Assembly: GCF_030253575.1 (NCBI RefSeq)
Contig: NC_080557.1
Location: forward strand, 43,786,501-43,850,500
Length of the DNA stretch: 64,000 bases
DNA from: Rhododendron vialii
Taxonomy: Eukaryota; Streptophyta; Magnoliopsida; Ericales; Ericaceae
Reading direction: 5' to 3'
Shown here: piece by piece, positions 1-9,482 of the stretch
Numbering within the stretch: the first letter of the stretch is position 1
Layout: every line of letters starts with the position of its first letter
Notes under the pieces: model-generated
Databases searched by the model: none
What the model was told of the DNA's origin: nothing
What the model saw: only the letters and a program-made list of their open reading frames with translations
Program-made: the position numbers and the translations under genes

Positions 1-370
1 GTAGTAAAATGAATTTTGCCTTCCCTCTTCACCTAATATGTTGCAACTTGGTTTTCTCCTTTGAATAAGTGAAGCAAAATGGATTTTGCCTTCCCCTTCT
101 CCTTTGAATAGGCTGCAACCTGATTTTCTCCTTTGAATAAGTTATAAGTAGCTTGTTCTGGTTTTCTCCTTTGAATAAGTTAACTTTGGTCCCGATACCG
201 AATCTTCTGTCGTCTTCTTCTTTCCACTTCACCAAAGGGACATTCCCGTAATTCAACCAACATCCCGGAAACCCATAAAAGCGCTCTGCTCCACAGAATC
301 ATCTTCTTCCTCTACGTACTCTGCTTCTCCATAACTAGCTCCCATTTCTATTCCCCATCCAATTACATAA
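1..370 (+). promoter_or_regulatory. Upstream region of UGT87A copy 1
   Basis: This is the 5' flank of the first UGT87A gene. A short motif, TTCTCCTTTGAATAAG or close variants, recurs at about 53, 98, 124 and 164, partly linked by a motif AGCAAAATGGATTTTGCC. The same material flanks copy 2 at about 7920-7990 and 8505-8575, so it belongs to the duplicated unit. A TATA-like CATAAAAG lies near 275-282, about 90 bases before the ATG, and is conserved at the same distance before copy 2. The leader is pyrimidine-rich. The promoter assignment is inferred from position and from conservation between the copies. Confidence 0.5.
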
Positions 371-3300
371 ATGGGACCCAACAACAATCCAACCACAATA
401 TGCCACGTGGTGGCGATGCCTTATCCCGGTAGGGGCCACATCAACCCCATGATGAACTTCTGCAAGCTACTAGCCTCGAAGAGGGACGAAATCTTAATCA
501 CCTTCGTCGTGACGGAGGAGTGGCTCGGCTTCCTCAGCTCCGAGCCCAAGCCGCCGGCTAACATCCGGTTCGCCACCATCCCCAACGTTATCCCGTCCGA
601 GATAGGTCGGGCTGCCGATCTTCCAGGTTTCTTCAGAGCTCTTCTGACCAAGATGGAAGAGCCCTTCGAGCGTCTGCTGGATCGTCTTGAGCAGCCGAAG
701 CCGAGCGTTTTGATTTATGATACTTACTTGACGTGGCCGGTGGGCGTCGGGAATCGGAGGGATATTCCGGTGGCTTCGTTTTGGACCCAACCGGTCTCGG
801 TATTCTCGGTGTACTATCACTTTGATCTTCTCAAATTCAATGGCCAATTCCCAATCAATGTTTCAGGTGCGCTTTTCTGCTATATATACTCCATAATTCA
901 AGCCGAGTAATAGCAAATATTCTTATTTTTTTAAGTACTCCTATCATACTATATCATTTTTAATTTAAAAAATACGTAGTGGAACAACCCCTAATTTTGC
1001 CGAGGCCACGAAAACAATCGAACACCCGCATCTCCTCTCATGAGAGTCTGTGTAAGTGTTGGTGTGTTTGTGCGTGAATTTGCATTTTTGCAAAGAGATA
1101 GGAAGGTATAGGCCTAAAGGGCTTCTATCTAGTAAGTGGAGGACTTAGGGGGAACTTTTAGAAGAAAAAAAATGTAATTTAAAATTCAAAAATCATGTAT
1201 TGACGCAAATAATTTTTCTACAAATATGGATCTTGATAGATCTCATTGAGATCTTTTAAACGGTGCAAAAAAAAATTTAAAAAATATTTTTGATTTTCAT
1301 TTTTATTATATTTGAGCTTAAAATTACATTCTTTCTGAAAAAGATTGTTTAAAAAGAAAGTGAATCGGCATCTTAGTAGCTCCTTAATTGATCCACTTTT
1401 ATCCTTCACTTTTTAAAATACAAAATTCTTTGAATCTAGATGCACGGACACATATTGTCGGAACACATATTCGGTTCTGACAATATGTGTCCAAAATAGT
1501 TCGATGTATAGTCCACAAGAAGTGTAGGATTTAAGTGCATCGGACGGTTCAAAATTTGTTTGTCTTCATATCTGTGTTTGGACATCTGTGTCCTTAATTA
1601 GCACCGCTCTTTTCAATCTTACCTGAAAAATCATATTGGCTGACTGTTTTTGGAACAAATTAATATTTTTCGCAACAATGATGCATTCTGAAAACATACA
1701 AAATGAGATCCGTTGGTTATGATTTATGAAGCAAAATTGCTATGGGTACACCATTTGGTGTACACCAAATGTACACTGCCTTCTATAGAACCCACTTAGA
1801 GATTTCATCTAAATGATCGGAGCCGCTCAACTTTTTCAAAATATTTTTTTAAGTAACCTTGTAAAAAATCAACTCCATTGGATATTGGTAAATGCTTGAT
1901 CGATTCTACGCCTGATTTGCTGATAGGAAATTGGGCGTAGAATCGATCAAGTCTTTACCGATATCTGACGGAGCTGAATTTTTACACCACTGCTTAAAAA
2001 AATGTTTTAAAAATATTGAGCGGATCTGATCATTTGTGTGGGACCCTTAAGTGGGTCCCATAGAAGGAGGTGTACACTTGGTGTACACCAAATGGTGTAC
2101 CCATAGCAGGTCTCTTTATGATGTGGCTAATACTCGATTCTGAGGTGTTATAAAGTAAACTTCTTTTGTCATCAATATATTTCTGAAAATGATCCGAAAA
2201 AAACCGACGGTCCAATCCAGTTCCTTGCTGAAGGCCCAAAGAGAAGTTGGGTCTATATAAAATACAAATATCCACCCCAAGTTCAAAAATATCCAAGTTT
2301 TCGGAGATAGATTCGGGCACAATTGTTTGTCCAAATATCCAACCCAGTTAATAGGGTGTATCAAATTTTCTCACACCTGGGTCGAGCCAAATGCCTGTGG
2401 TGCCTGCACATATTGTGTGAGATCAATATCTAGTGATGATTAGATTCTTCAATCTCATATTGCTTTTACAGAAAGTTTACACACACAGCAGATCTGTGCA
2501 CAGATTGTGCACAGATTTTATTGTGGGGCTCACCACGGGTCCCACACAAATCATCCGAGTCATTCATTAAATGTAAAACATTTTTTCAAGGCTCCGCTGT
2601 AAAAAATAAGCTCAATCCGATACTTATAAGTGCTCGATCTAACCATATAACTTTTCATTATCCGAAAATCTGAATGAAAAGTTAGATGGCTGGATGAAGC
2701 ACCTATAGTTATCAGATTGAGGTTGTTTTTTACGGAAGCCCTTGAAAAAATATTTTACATTTAATGAACGACTCGGATGATTAGTGTGGAACCCATGGTG
2801 GGCCCTACAACAAAATCTGTTCACAATCTGTGCACAGATCTGCTGTGTGTAGCAGAACTCTTGCTTTAAGTGTGGAATATGTTCTTCTCACTTAACATAA
2901 TGCTCAACCTCTCCAACTAATATTTTAACATAATGTTCAACCTCTCCAACATTTTTGTATGACCTCATTTCAAATCACATAAATTAAATATCACAGCCCA
3001 CAATGCTAGAGTCAACAAATATGTTGCAAATAATCAATTCAACGGGACGCTACAATTGATGGATCTCAAATGCGGTCGCATGATATATAGGAGATGTTAA
3101 CAAATACAATCCCACATTGCTTACATCTGTAATGAGTGATCACTTATTATAATTAATGTTATAAACCTAATGATATATAAACTTTTGAGTTTAATATGGA
3201 GTTTCTGACAGGCCAAACCATCATGTTGTGTTAGGTATAAAAAATCTTAACACGGTGTTTGAATGACATATCACGTAGCCATATATAATTCACCAGTGGC

Positions 3301-4742
3301 GTCCTAGATTGCCGAGGAAAAGAATCTCATTCCATGCAATGTACATTTTCTATTATGACCATCCAAACAAGGCTAAGTACTTTTATCTTTGCGTATAACA
3401 GAACGAGGAAACGAGCTGGTAAACTACATACCGGGAATTCCACCAACACGCATTGCGGATCTTCCTACAGTATTCTACGGCGACGGACTTAAACTTGTGC
3501 ATATACCTTGTGAAGCCGTTTCGCGAGTCCCAAAAACACAGTATCTTCTACTCACTTCAATCTACGAGCTCGAATCCCAAATCATCGACGCCATAAAGTC
3601 AACAATTCCAACCCCAATATACTCGATTGGTCCATCGATACCTTACTTCAGACTAGGAGACAATTCTTCTCTATCTATAGATTCCCAGAACGGTGAAAGC
3701 AGCTACGTGCAATGGCTGGATTCTCAACCCGAATCCTCTGTTTTGTACATTTCTCAGGGTAGTTTCCTTTCAGTTTCCAGAACCCAAATGGATGAAATCA
3801 TTGCAGGGGTGGATATGAGCGGTGTTCGGTTCTTGTGGGTCGTGCGTGGTGATGCTTCACGGATTAAAGAGGGATGCGGTGGTAAGGACTATTAGAAAAG
3901 AAATATACAAGAAGCTTGAAAGCTCTATTTGATGGTTGGTTTCAGAATCAATTTTGTGAATTAAAAGAAGACTTTATTTGTGAAAGGGATCTTTTCAAGT
4001 TCTCGGAATTTGGATTCCGTAATAAATGAATGTGAAAATGATGAGGGTTTTTGTTTCAAAATTAACTTTAGAAGAGTGTTGTGATATAAAAACGACCACC
4101 AAACAATTTTCACTTTGCGGATCAAAAAAAAAAGAAGAAGCAATTTTCACTTTATTTCTAATCTTCCACAAATATTTATTCATCTCCCAGTTTCACATCT
4201 TTCCCATTTTATTTTATCTCAATTGCTATTTTTGTCTATATGTTATTATTGTGTTTGATATGTTTTTCTTATGATTCTTTTATTCAAAAGTAAAAACCAT
4301 GTTTTGAGCAGATTTGTCAAACAAGGGGGTGTTGGTGCCATGGTGTGACCAATTGAAGGTGTTGTGCCACCCTTCAGTAGGGGCGTTTTGGACTCACTGC
4401 GGGTGGAATTCAACAAAGGAAGGTGTTTTCGCTGGAATCCCATTCCTCACTTATCCAATAATCTGGGATCAAGTTCCAAACTCCAAGACTTTAGTGGAAG
4501 ACTGGAAGATTGGGTGGAAAGTGAGGAGAGGAATGGGTGAGGAAGAACACTTGGTCACAAGAGAAGAAATTGCTGGAATCGTGCAGAGGTTCATGGATTT
4601 GGACAGCGACGAGGGGAAAGAAATGAGGAGAAGAGCAAAAGAACTCAAGGAGATTTGCCGAACAGCAATTTCCAAAGGGGGTTCCGTCGAAACTGCCATT
4701 GATGCTTTTATTCACGACATCTCGCGACATCGCGACCGTTAA
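371..4742 (+). CDS. UGT87A: UGT87A-family UDP-glycosyltransferase, copy 1
   Basis: A family 1 glycosyltransferase, predicted to move a sugar (probably glucose from UDP-glucose) onto a small acceptor in the cytosol. I join exons 371-866, 3402-3881 and 4312-4742. All borders are GT..AG, phases agree, and the product is 468 residues, normal for the family. The N-terminal PYPGRGHINP carries the likely catalytic His23, with the partner Asp117 in YDTYLTW. The 44-residue PSPG sugar-donor box spans residues 336-379, from WCDQ to WDQ; its terminal Gln is the usual UDP-glucose type. The sequence closely matches the UGT87A group. In Arabidopsis UGT87A2 influences flowering time and stress responses; the acceptor here is unknown. 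Copy 1 differs from copy 2 at about 20 residues, including GAF for GGF inside the PSPG box. Intron 1 is 2535 bases, swollen by three MITEs. Confidence 0.93.
1149..1371. mobile_element. MITE-like insertion in intron 1 of UGT87A copy 1
   Basis: This 223-base AT-rich stretch is absent from the matching place in copy 2 (about 10278). It is bounded by CTTAG at 1144-1148 and 1372-1376, a likely 5-base target duplication. Its interior (a GATCTTGATAGATCTCATTG-type segment and a motif ending GGTGCAAAAAAAAA) recurs in diverged form at about 16550-16610 and about 52665-52700, so it belongs to a dispersed family. Terminal inverted repeats are weak. Confidence 0.6.
1730..2114. mobile_element. Foldback MITE in intron 1 of UGT87A copy 1
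   Basis: A 385-base element that folds back on itself almost throughout. The arms begin TGCTATGGGTACACCATTTG at 1738 and end with the reverse complement at 2107. It is flanked by TTTATGA at 1723-1729 and 2115-2121. The corresponding site in copy 2 (about 10602-10612) is empty and has TTTATGA once, so the insertion followed the duplication. The centre carries a motif of the type AAAAAATCA..TCC.TTGGATATTGGTAA that is shared with other foldback elements in this window. Confidence 0.85.
2469..2860. mobile_element. Second foldback MITE in intron 1 of UGT87A copy 1
   Basis: A 392-base hairpin element. Its arms contain CACAGCAGATCTGTGCACAG near the left end (from about 2484) and the reverse complement near the right end. 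It is flanked by a 9-base duplication TTGCTTTTA (2460-2468), present on the right as TTGCTTTA with one T lost. Copy 2 has the empty site at about 10949-10959. The 9-base duplication resembles Mutator-type MITEs. The interior shares the 'aagctcaatccgata' core with the element at 1730-2114 although the ends differ. Confidence 0.82.
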
Positions 4743-4939
4743 ACCAGATTTTTCCGTGGTTTGTTTTGATTGATTGGATCATTGTTTGAAGCCCGTTTTT
4801 ATAATTTGCAAGAATCTTTGCGAAATTTGCTAGTTCAAAATAAGACAAGCTATTGATCAAATGCTATGTGTTAGAATTTTTCTCTTTTCTTGTGAGCACT
4901 AGACTATCGGAGTGTCAAGTGCATGATTTCCCTGGGAGA

Positions 4940-5185
4940 GAAGCCGTGAATAACTTTCTCACGGCTCCACGCAATTTTTTCCGTCCATTTTGATAATCAA
5001 TGGCTGAGATTACTTTTCAATTTTGACCGGTTAATTAATTTTCACAAATTGTCCAAAGTTTTGGACGGCTGCGATTAGGTTTTACCCGTCAAAATTGGTT
5101 TTCTATCTGAACTGCCCCAATATAATTTTGGACAGTTGCGATTAGGCTCCATAAAACCTTCTTCACGGAAAGCTCAGCAAATAAG
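4940..5185. repeat. MITE-like repeat downstream of UGT87A copy 1
   Basis: The segment starts near GAGAAGCCGTGAATAACTTT and ends near CACGGAAAGCTC, weakly complementary ends, with internal TTTTGGACGGCTGCGATTAG repeated twice. The same element lies at 12985-13212 after copy 2, so it predates the duplication. Relatives occur at 30706-30925 and 46835-46985. Confidence 0.5.
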
Positions 5186-5254
5186 ATTTTCTCTTCGCCT
5201 AGTACAAGATTGCCTCCTACACGAGTGTTTGGTATTGCAAGAGAAAATAAATAT

Positions 5255-5570
5255 AAGTATATATAAATATCATGTAAACCATTAATAGAGTGTTTATTCC
5301 CGCTTGAGCCCATTCGGTTTTTGGCCAATCCAAACAGAAAAATGGATTCTTTGGATTGGCCATCTACACCCGTCAAATGCCGTTTATTCCCGCTTGAGCC
5401 CACTCTGGTTTTATTTTTTGAATTTTTGGACGGCTCGGATCGGCCGTCCGGTCACCGAAGTGTGCTCGGCAGGGCGTCTGGATTCCGATCGGGATTTTGG
5501 GACGGTAAAGGTAGACTTTCCAAACCTTAAACCATTTCAATGGTTTACATGATATTTATATGTATTTATA
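5255..5570. repeat. Inverted-repeat segment with internal duplication
   Basis: An inverted repeat of about 28 bases (ATATAAATATCATGTAAACC near 5258 and its reverse complement near 5540) brackets a segment that contains TTATTCCCGCTTGAGCCCA twice (about 5292 and 5384). It also holds a small hairpin, TGGCCAATCCAAA paired with TTTGGATTGGCCA, at about 5321-5362. None of this is present in the sister unit. It abuts the LTR remnant that follows. Confidence 0.45.
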
Positions 5571-6411
5571 AAATAAGAGCTTGGGCAATCATGAAATTTT
5601 GAAATGATAAGTATGAGCTTCGAATTGCACGATGTTTTACGAACGATATATTTGAGCATGTGAATGACACGCGAATACTCGGGGCCCATCGACAGGTGGG
5701 TGCTTGACAGGGGATATCGGGGTCCCATAAATAGCCCGACAGGAGCTAAGGCTCGTATTGAATACTCAAGGCCTAACCTACAAGGTAGGTGCTTGGCAGG
5801 GGATATTGGGGTCCCATAAATAGCCCGGTAGGAGCTTTGGCTCAAACACACAAAGGATACGATATGTTAAGTCACGAGTTGAACGAATATGACTTATGAT
5901 TCGAACAAAAGAAGGATTGGTGATAGTTGGACACTTGATCGTGATAATTGTGTTCATCTCCGTAGTCATTTGATTTTTTATCGTTCATTCTTATGTATTG
6001 CTCATTTGCATATAGAGTTTGCGTAGACTTTTCTACCGGGCGAGCGTAGCTCAAGCTTTATATTATTTTCAGGTGCTAATCCGGAATCATAGCTTGCATG
6101 CCTGGAGTGCTTGGAGTATGGACATTATTTTTGAAAGATAATCGAAGAAGTTACCTATTCATCTTTGTAACTATCTTTAGAAAGATGTATTTGTAACTTG
6201 TAATTCTTTGACTATGGAACATTTGTAAACTCTTTACTTCCTATTGATATTTGATATTTACGTTAATTTGGGGCCGTTGTGCCGGTGATGTAATATTTGG
6301 AAGTCCTATGGGAAATGGAAGTACAGTAATCTTTTGGTTATCGACTGGAATATTGTGAGGTTTTATTTATAAAAATCTCTTATATTTATGTTGAAAATCA
6401 AGGGCGTGACA
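5571..6411 (+). mobile_element. LTR remnant, probably Ty3/gypsy type
   Basis: This segment is absent from the second duplication unit. It contains an internal duplication of about 100 bases around GGGGTCCCATAAATAGCCC (about 5710 and 5810). It ends in GGGCGTGACA just before sequence shared with the sister unit (TTTTCCATGGGATC). That ending is common for gypsy-type LTRs. I see no reverse transcriptase, integrase or second LTR. In this unit it sits where the sister unit has the upstream mitoferrin exon fragment, so it probably replaced it. Confidence 0.5.
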
Positions 6412-7465
6412 TTTTCCATGGGATCTTTTCATTCCATGGATGGTTCCAATTAAGGGGTAATGAATTTAGCAGAAGGCCTAGAAATGAGTTAAATTGTGTC
6501 CTTTTTCATTCAGGTTAATTTTTGTTGATTCGTTTCTTGAAAGATGGTTAAAGTTATGTGGCAAGCATATACCGATGACTAGTAGGGCTGTAAACGAGCC
6601 AAGCTCTTAATGAGTTGAGCTTAGTCTTTTACTAAATTAGTCTCTTTAATCAAGCCGAGCCTCCCTTAACAAACCGAGCTTTTGTTGAGCGAACCAAACT
6701 CCACCTGGCTCGTTTACTAAACAAGTCAAAAACTCATGGTCAAGCTCGGCTTGTTTACTTAACGAGCCGAGCTGAGCATATGCATGGTGCATGCTCATAT
6801 AAGTTCCTTTTGCTCAATTTTGTAACAGCCCATTTGAATTGTGGGAAATGATGAGATAAGAAAAGGGAATGGGCCAATCAAACATTTCCAAAGGGGCTGT
6901 AAGCGTCTATGAAAGTATTTCGCAGTTCCACCCTTCGTTAATTTTATTTTTGTTTCATAGAGCACTTTCCATATTGAATTATTTGGTGTCAAGCATTGAA
7001 AGAAATCGGCATTAGCTTAATTGCTCTAATTCAGATGTTGGATGACTAGCAGACTCATCTTTGGTGTCCGGAAGTCCTAAACAGCTCTAGTACTTCCTCT
7101 TTCATGCAGTTCAATGGTTTCCTCACATTGTCGTAATCGTTTGCACTAAACCGAAGTTTTGGTTTTGCAATGACTTTACCGCATACTGAGATAGGCTTTG
7201 AGTAGGCATTTGGACTTAATACTTGATAGTTGATAGAGGTTACTTTGTCTTATGCATGATCTAGTGTCCATTCCATCTGTTTCGCAGACCACTACGGATC
7301 TCTAATCCTGCTGAACAACTTGATTTCTCTTCTTCTGTTGATGCGATTTTGATAGGAATTTGGTTGCTTTAATTGATTATTTTAGTAGATAAGTAAAGAT
7401 TGTGAACAACGGTACCATAATTTTAAGTGGGCAATGGTTATGCTTTGGGCAATGGTTGAAGGATA
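6412..7465 (+). other. Former mitoferrin intron sequence, unit A
   Basis: This stretch is nearly the same as 14092-14585 plus 15211-15850 in the second unit and lies before the mitoferrin exon relic, so it is old intron sequence. It includes a dispersed repeat rich in CGAGCCAAGCT/CGAGCCGAGCT motifs (6590-6790). No coding potential is seen. Confidence 0.55.
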
Positions 7466-7687
7466 GTGGAAAAAGATGGATACAGAGGGCTCATGAGGGG
7501 ATGGATGCCGAGGATGCTTTTCCATGCTCCTGCGGCTGCTATCTGCTGGTCTACGTACGAAGCTTCAAAATCCTTCTTCCAAGAACTAAACAGTCGTACA
7601 AACAAACAATGTTGGTCACTTGGGAGATCATCAAGAACAAGGATCCTCGTTATTCTGCCTCTGCGGAATTGGAATCCCACTTTTTAG
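7466..7687 (+). pseudogene. Mitochondrial iron carrier (mitoferrin/MIT) 3' exon relic, unit A
   Basis: The reading frame matches the last part of plant mitoferrin-like carriers of the SLC25 family, which import iron into mitochondria. Recognisable pieces are EKDGYRGLMRGWMPRMLFH, followed by APAAAICWSTYEASKSFF and QELN. That is the third carrier repeat and the C-terminus. The start of the exon and all the upstream exons are missing here, and the frame runs into an unrelated tail after the QELN region before stopping at 7687. It is therefore a broken fragment carried along with the UGT87A duplication, not a gene. Confidence 0.8.
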
Positions 7688-7991
7688 TGGCAGAGAGAAG
7701 TTTATAGGCTAGAAGCGAGCAGGATGAGCAAACGATTTTCAGGACGATCCCAGTTTGTGTTATTGGCATCGGCAAATAGCTCTTTGGTTGGAATAGAAAT
7801 TTGTTTATTTATAAAGTAGATTTTTTAGGTCAATTTTGATAATTTTATTGATATATATATATATATTTGCTCGGCTTTATTGATTTGTATTTGTGAATAG
7901 TGTCCAGGTAAAAGAAGCTACCGTAGCAAAATGAATTTTATCTTCCTCTCCACATAATCTGTTGCAAACCTGGTTTTCTCCTTTGAATAAG
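7688..7991. other. Junction of the two duplication units
   Basis: Sequence up to about 7850 matches 16010-16140 at the end of the second unit. A short TA microsatellite follows (about 7849-7867). From about 7920 the sequence matches the window start (AAAATGAATTTT.. and CTCCTTTGAATAAG). The tandem junction therefore lies at about 7860-7920. No gene is seen. Confidence 0.6.
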
Positions 7992-8498
7992 GGCAAATTA
8001 TAGTTACCCCCTCTAACTAACCCTCGCGTACACTTACCCCCCTCTAACTTATTTTTTAGCACTTAACTCTCTCAAACTAACTGAAATTCAAACGGTCATA
8101 ATTTCAAACGGTCATAACTTCTTCGTCCAAAATCGAAAATATGCAAATTATGTATCGATTTCGAGGTCTTGAAGTCAGCTTTCTAATGACACCAAAATCA
8201 CATCACAATTCAAAGCACACAGAAAGTTATGATCAAAAGAGTAAGGGCTGATAGACAGAAAGACCGTTTTGATCATAACTTTTTGTGTGCTTTGAATCGT
8301 GATGTGATTTTGGTGTCATTAGAAAGCTGACTTCAAAACCTCGAAATCGATATATAATTTGCATATTTTCGATTTTGAAGGAAGAAGTTATGACCGTTTG
8401 AATTTCAGTTAGTTTGAGGGAGTTAAGTGCCAAAAAAAGAGTTAGAAGGGAATAATTGTACGCGAAGGTTAGTTAGAGGGGGTAACTATAATTTGCCC
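7992..8498. mobile_element. Long-hairpin MITE upstream of UGT87A copy 2
   Basis: The ends are GGCAAATTATAGTTACC and its exact reverse complement. The two arms pair over more than 200 bases each around a centre near 8240-8265. The flanks are TTGAATAAG (7983-7991) and TTAAATAAG (8499-8507), a 9-base target duplication with one change, typical of Mutator-like MITEs. The uninterrupted sequence is seen upstream of copy 1 (about 59-85). No transposase is encoded. Confidence 0.85.
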
Positions 8499-8574
8499 TT
8501 AAATAAGTGAAGCAAAATGGATTTTGCATTCCTCTTCACCTAACCGGCTGCTACTGGTTTTCTCCTTTGAATAA

Positions 8575-8942
8575 GGGGGTGTTCGGACAAATAAGCCATT
8601 TTGGCTTATTTTTTGTCCTTATTCAAATTTTTTTCGTATCACTTGGCTTATTGTTATTTTTTGGGGGATTATTACATCCTCACGTCAAGAGGAATCTAAA
8701 AAGTAAAAAAATTTGACCGAAATCCAATTTTTTTTGAATAAAGCCGAAAAAAAATCAATAAGCCAATTTTTTCGTCTTTATTTGAAAAAAATTGGATTTC
8801 GGTCAAAATTTTTAACTTTTTAGATTCCTCTTGTCGTGAGGATGCAATAATTCCAAAAAAAATGACAATAAGCCAAGTGATGCGAAAAAAATTTGAATAA
8901 GGACAAAAAATAAGCCACTGTGGCTTATTTGTCCGAACGGGA
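8575..8942. mobile_element. Foldback MITE with GTTCGGACAAATAAGCCA ends
   Basis: The arms begin GTTCGGACAAATAAGCCA at 8581 and end with the complement at 8938. The interior is A/T-rich and self-complementary around about 8750. The corresponding point before copy 1 (about 178) lacks it. A diverged relative lies at 55515-55705 in the SWC6 intron. Confidence 0.8.
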
Positions 8943-8970
8943 AACTTTGGTCATGTGGGGGAATGGTGCT

Positions 8971-9350
8971 ATTGGTACAGATTTAATATCTGTACCATTG
9001 AGTACAAATGACTTTTTCGGCCTCTTTTGGATTTTAAAAAAATAATCGGAACCGTTTATTTTGTTTAAAATAATTTGTTTATGATCCTTGCAAAAAATAT
9101 GCTCAATCCAATATCGGTAAGGCCATGTACAAAACATCCAACTTTGTCATAGAATTCTGACTTGAATTCTAAAGCAAAGTTGGATGTTTTGTAAACGTCA
9201 TTACCGGTACCGGATTGAGCTTATTTTTTGCAAGGACCATAAACAAAGTATTTTAAATAAAATGAGCGGCTCTGATCATTTTTTTTAAACCCAAAACATA
9301 CCCAAAAAGGCATTTGTACTCAGTAGTACAGATTTTATGTCTGTACCAAT
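8971..9350. mobile_element. Foldback MITE in the promoter of UGT87A copy 2
   Basis: A 380-base hairpin element with perfect ATTGGTACAG/CTGTACCAAT ends. The interior carries the shared core (AAAAAATATGCTCAATCCAA and a GAGCGGCTCTGATCA motif). It stops about 30 bases before the conserved TATA-like CATAAAAG of copy 2. Relative to copy 1, roughly 65 bases of old promoter are missing here. Confidence 0.82.
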
Positions 9351-9482
9351 ATCATTTCTGTTCAACCAATATCCCGGAAACCCATAAAAGCGCACTGCTC
9401 CACAGAATCATCTTCTTCCTCTACTCTGCTTCTCCATAGCGACTAGCGAGATCCCATTTCTATTCCCCATCCAATTACAGAA

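Noticed and set aside
494-847. Minus-strand frame of 117 codons opposite UGT87A exon 1 (also at 9606-9959)
   Set aside because: A shadow of the conserved coding strand; it is kept in both copies only because the UGT exon is.
8232-8445. Hairpin arm inside the MITE at 7992 considered as a possible miRNA
   Set aside because: The arms pair over 200 bases without a defined duplex; this is typical of a MITE and not a miRNA precursor.
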